Below are positions 62,912-64,000 of a DNA stretch of 64,000 nt, piece by piece. A program made the translations under genes and the position numbers. The number at the start of each line of letters is the position of its first letter. Within the stretch, counting starts at the first letter, position 1. Under the pieces are notes generated by a model that made no database searches, had not been told where the DNA came from, and saw only the letters and a program-made list of their open reading frames with translations. The stretch is from Massilia sp. H6 (GTDB lineage Bacteria; Pseudomonadota; Gammaproteobacteria; Burkholderiales; Burkholderiaceae_D): contig NZ_CP103371.1 of the NCBI RefSeq assembly GCF_024802625.1, positions 2,790,001 to 2,854,000 on the forward strand, given 5' to 3'.

Positions 62912-64000
62912 ATGCCTGCTCCGTTCAAGCGACTCACCCTGGCGCAGTTCGGCAAACTGCTTAGCCGCTACTGTTTTACCCGCAAGATCAATGCGCTCCA
63001 CATGCACCATACCTGGCGCCCCAGCCATCGCCAGTTCAATGGCCACGATTCGATCGTCGGCATGTGGACTGAGCATACCCAGACCAGGCAATGGTCGGAC
63101 ATCGCCCAGCACATCACGATCGACCCGGAGGGTTTGATCTGGCTGGGCCGCAATTGGAATGCCGCGCCGGTGAGTGCGACCGGCCAGAACGGTGACAGCC
63201 ACGCCGGCCCTTTCATGCTCGCGATGATCGGCGACTTCGACCAGGGATGCGATCACTTCGGCGGCGAGCAGCGCAAGACGGTCGTGAGCGTGATCGCGCA
63301 GGTCCAGCGCCGTTTCGGCCTGGCACCGGGCAGCCTGATGTTCCACAGCATGATGTCCAACGAGAGCTGTCCTGGGAGCAGCATCGACTACGACGCCATC
63401 CTGCGAGAGGTAGAACGGCTGCACGAGCATCCGACGCAACCGGACCCGCGCAGCCGCAGCAACACGTTTTCCGACGACGCGATTGACGACCCGGACGTCC
63501 GCGCCATCGACGAGGCGATGGAAGACCTGGCCAGGATCCCGGCAACGGCGCGCGATCCTGCCGATGCCGAGGCCTGTTCGCATGCGCATGATGCCGGCGA
63601 GCGCGCCGGCGCTGCCGCGTCGTCCGGCGGCGCTGCACGCGCGGCCGGCCCGACGGCGGCCCAGCTGGCGGCCCTGCGGCCGCACCTGGTCAACCTGACC
63701 ATGGGGGAATTCTCCGCCGAGGGCCGTTACACGACCTCGGCCGGTGACGTCGATGCGATCTTCGAGGAGCATCTCGAGCGCGCGCTGACCCGGGCGCAGG
63801 CACTGGGCATGCCCTTGCGGATCGTGATCCAGGCCCATGGCGGCATGGTGAACGAAGCCGCCGGACTGGCAATCGCCCAGAAAAGCGTGGCCTGGTGGAT
63901 GGCGAATAACGTCTATCCAATCTATTTCGTCTGGGAGTCGGGGGTCTTTGAAACCATAGGCCAGTTGTTGCGGCGGGTGCGCGACGGTATCTCTCGCGAG
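62912..64000 (+). CDS. Peptidoglycan-amidase-like (PGRP) fusion protein, C-terminus outside window
   Basis: The first 363 residues are visible and open at the window edge. Residues about 20-170 are an N-acetylmuramoyl-L-alanine-amidase/PGRP-type domain: zinc ligands are likely in LHMHHTWRPS (His) and in FHSMMSNESCPG (His and Cys), with the typical IAQHITIDPEGLIWLGRNWN. After an Ala/Asp-rich linker (about 190-255) a second domain begins, LVNLTMGEFSAEGRYTTSAG with LRIVIQAHGGMVNEAAGL and VYPIYFVWESG, like an alpha/beta hydrolase or esterase core. No signal peptide is seen, so action on the own cell wall is not obvious. AAGGAGG precedes the ATG. Partners lie beyond the edge. Confidence 0.8.
   Translation, partial: MPAPFKRLTLAQFGKLLSRYCFTRKINALHMHHTWRPSHRQFNGHDSIVGMWTEHTQTRQWSDIAQHITIDPEGLIWLGRNWNAAPVSATGQNGDSHAGPFMLAMIGDFDQGCDHFGGEQRKTVVSVIAQVQRRFGLAPGSLMFHSMMSNESCPGSSIDYDAILREVERLHEHPTQPDPRSRSNTFSDDAIDDPDVRAIDEAMEDLARIPATARDPADAEACSHAHDAGERAGAAASSGGAARAAGPTAAQLAALRPHLVNLTMGEFSAEGRYTTSAGDVDAIFEEHLERALTRAQALGMPLRIVIQAHGGMVNEAAGLAIAQKSVAWWMANNVYPIYFVWESGVFETIGQLLRRVRDGISRE

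Overview
The window reads as chromosomal DNA of a high-GC betaproteobacterium, most likely Oxalobacteraceae (Massilia/Janthinobacterium-like; inferred from gene content and codon use, not from a marker gene). No rRNA, tRNA, insertion sequence, integrase, phage gene or CRISPR array was recognised. Both ends cut a gene: a sensor kinase at the left (C-terminus missing) and a peptidoglycan-amidase-like fusion protein at the right (C-terminus missing).

Layout. 1-6.1 kb: sensor kinase, prolyl-oligopeptidase-type peptidase, then a compact quorum-sensing locus with a LasI-like synthase, an RsaL-like repressor and a LasR-like receptor in the order and orientation known from Pseudomonas aeruginosa; the lasI-rsaL divergent gap holds a CT-N12-AG box flanked by two TGCAT-type palindromes. 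6.2-11.7 kb: GST, GlpD, an unusual fusion of a ferredoxin-reductase-like flavoprotein to a patatin phospholipase, and an HD protein. 11.7-12.3 kb: the only long gene-free stretch, carrying two diverged ~138-bp direct repeats, each with three DnaA-like boxes at identical spacing. 12.3-18.7 kb: small hypotheticals, a split chromate transporter, S-formylglutathione hydrolase, and a stress cassette (Hsp20 behind a sigma-32-like promoter, phosphoribosyltransferase, membrane protein, erythromycin-esterase-like protein). 18.7-23.6 kb: diguanylate cyclase and an isoquinoline-oxidoreductase-type molybdoenzyme pair. 23.7-28.9 kb: a CoA-linked aromatic degradation operon (salicylyl/2-aminobenzoyl-CoA hydroxylase-reductase, enoyl-CoA hydratase, acyl-CoA dehydrogenase, RidA). 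29.1-36.5 kb: an aminotransferase-fold protein whose PLP lysine is replaced by Gln, overlapping a hybrid histidine kinase; topoisomerase IB; an HTH-GAF protein; PncB; a SET-domain protein. 36.7-50.9 kb: a long minus-strand run with an acyl-CoA synthetase, a complete Tat-exported formate dehydrogenase with its accessory proteins (DUF3305, DUF3306, multi-cluster Fe-S protein, TorD chaperone, Tat target, three small exported proteins) and a cyanide-insensitive-type bd oxidase with a DUF2474 small subunit. 51.2-58.1 kb: a cytoplasmic-looking metzincin, a metallophosphoesterase, a VOC protein, a DUF885 exported protein, a TraR/DksA zinc protein and a membrane hydrolase. 58.2-62.1 kb: a PaoABC-type periplasmic aldehyde oxidoreductase. 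62.2 kb to the end: a small hypothetical and the truncated amidase fusion.

How the parts work together. Formate dehydrogenase and the bd oxidase would form a short formate-to-oxygen chain through quinol. S-formylglutathione hydrolase releases formate, and the two molybdo-aldehyde oxidoreductases deal with aldehydes, so aldehyde/formate handling is a theme. Density-dependent control is represented by the Las-type circuit and environmental sensing by two histidine kinases and one diguanylate cyclase. Strongest leads for new biology: the flavoprotein-patatin fusion, the duplicated DnaA-box module, the lysine-less aminotransferase translationally coupled to a kinase, the signal-less metzincin with a helical tail, and the amidase fusion.
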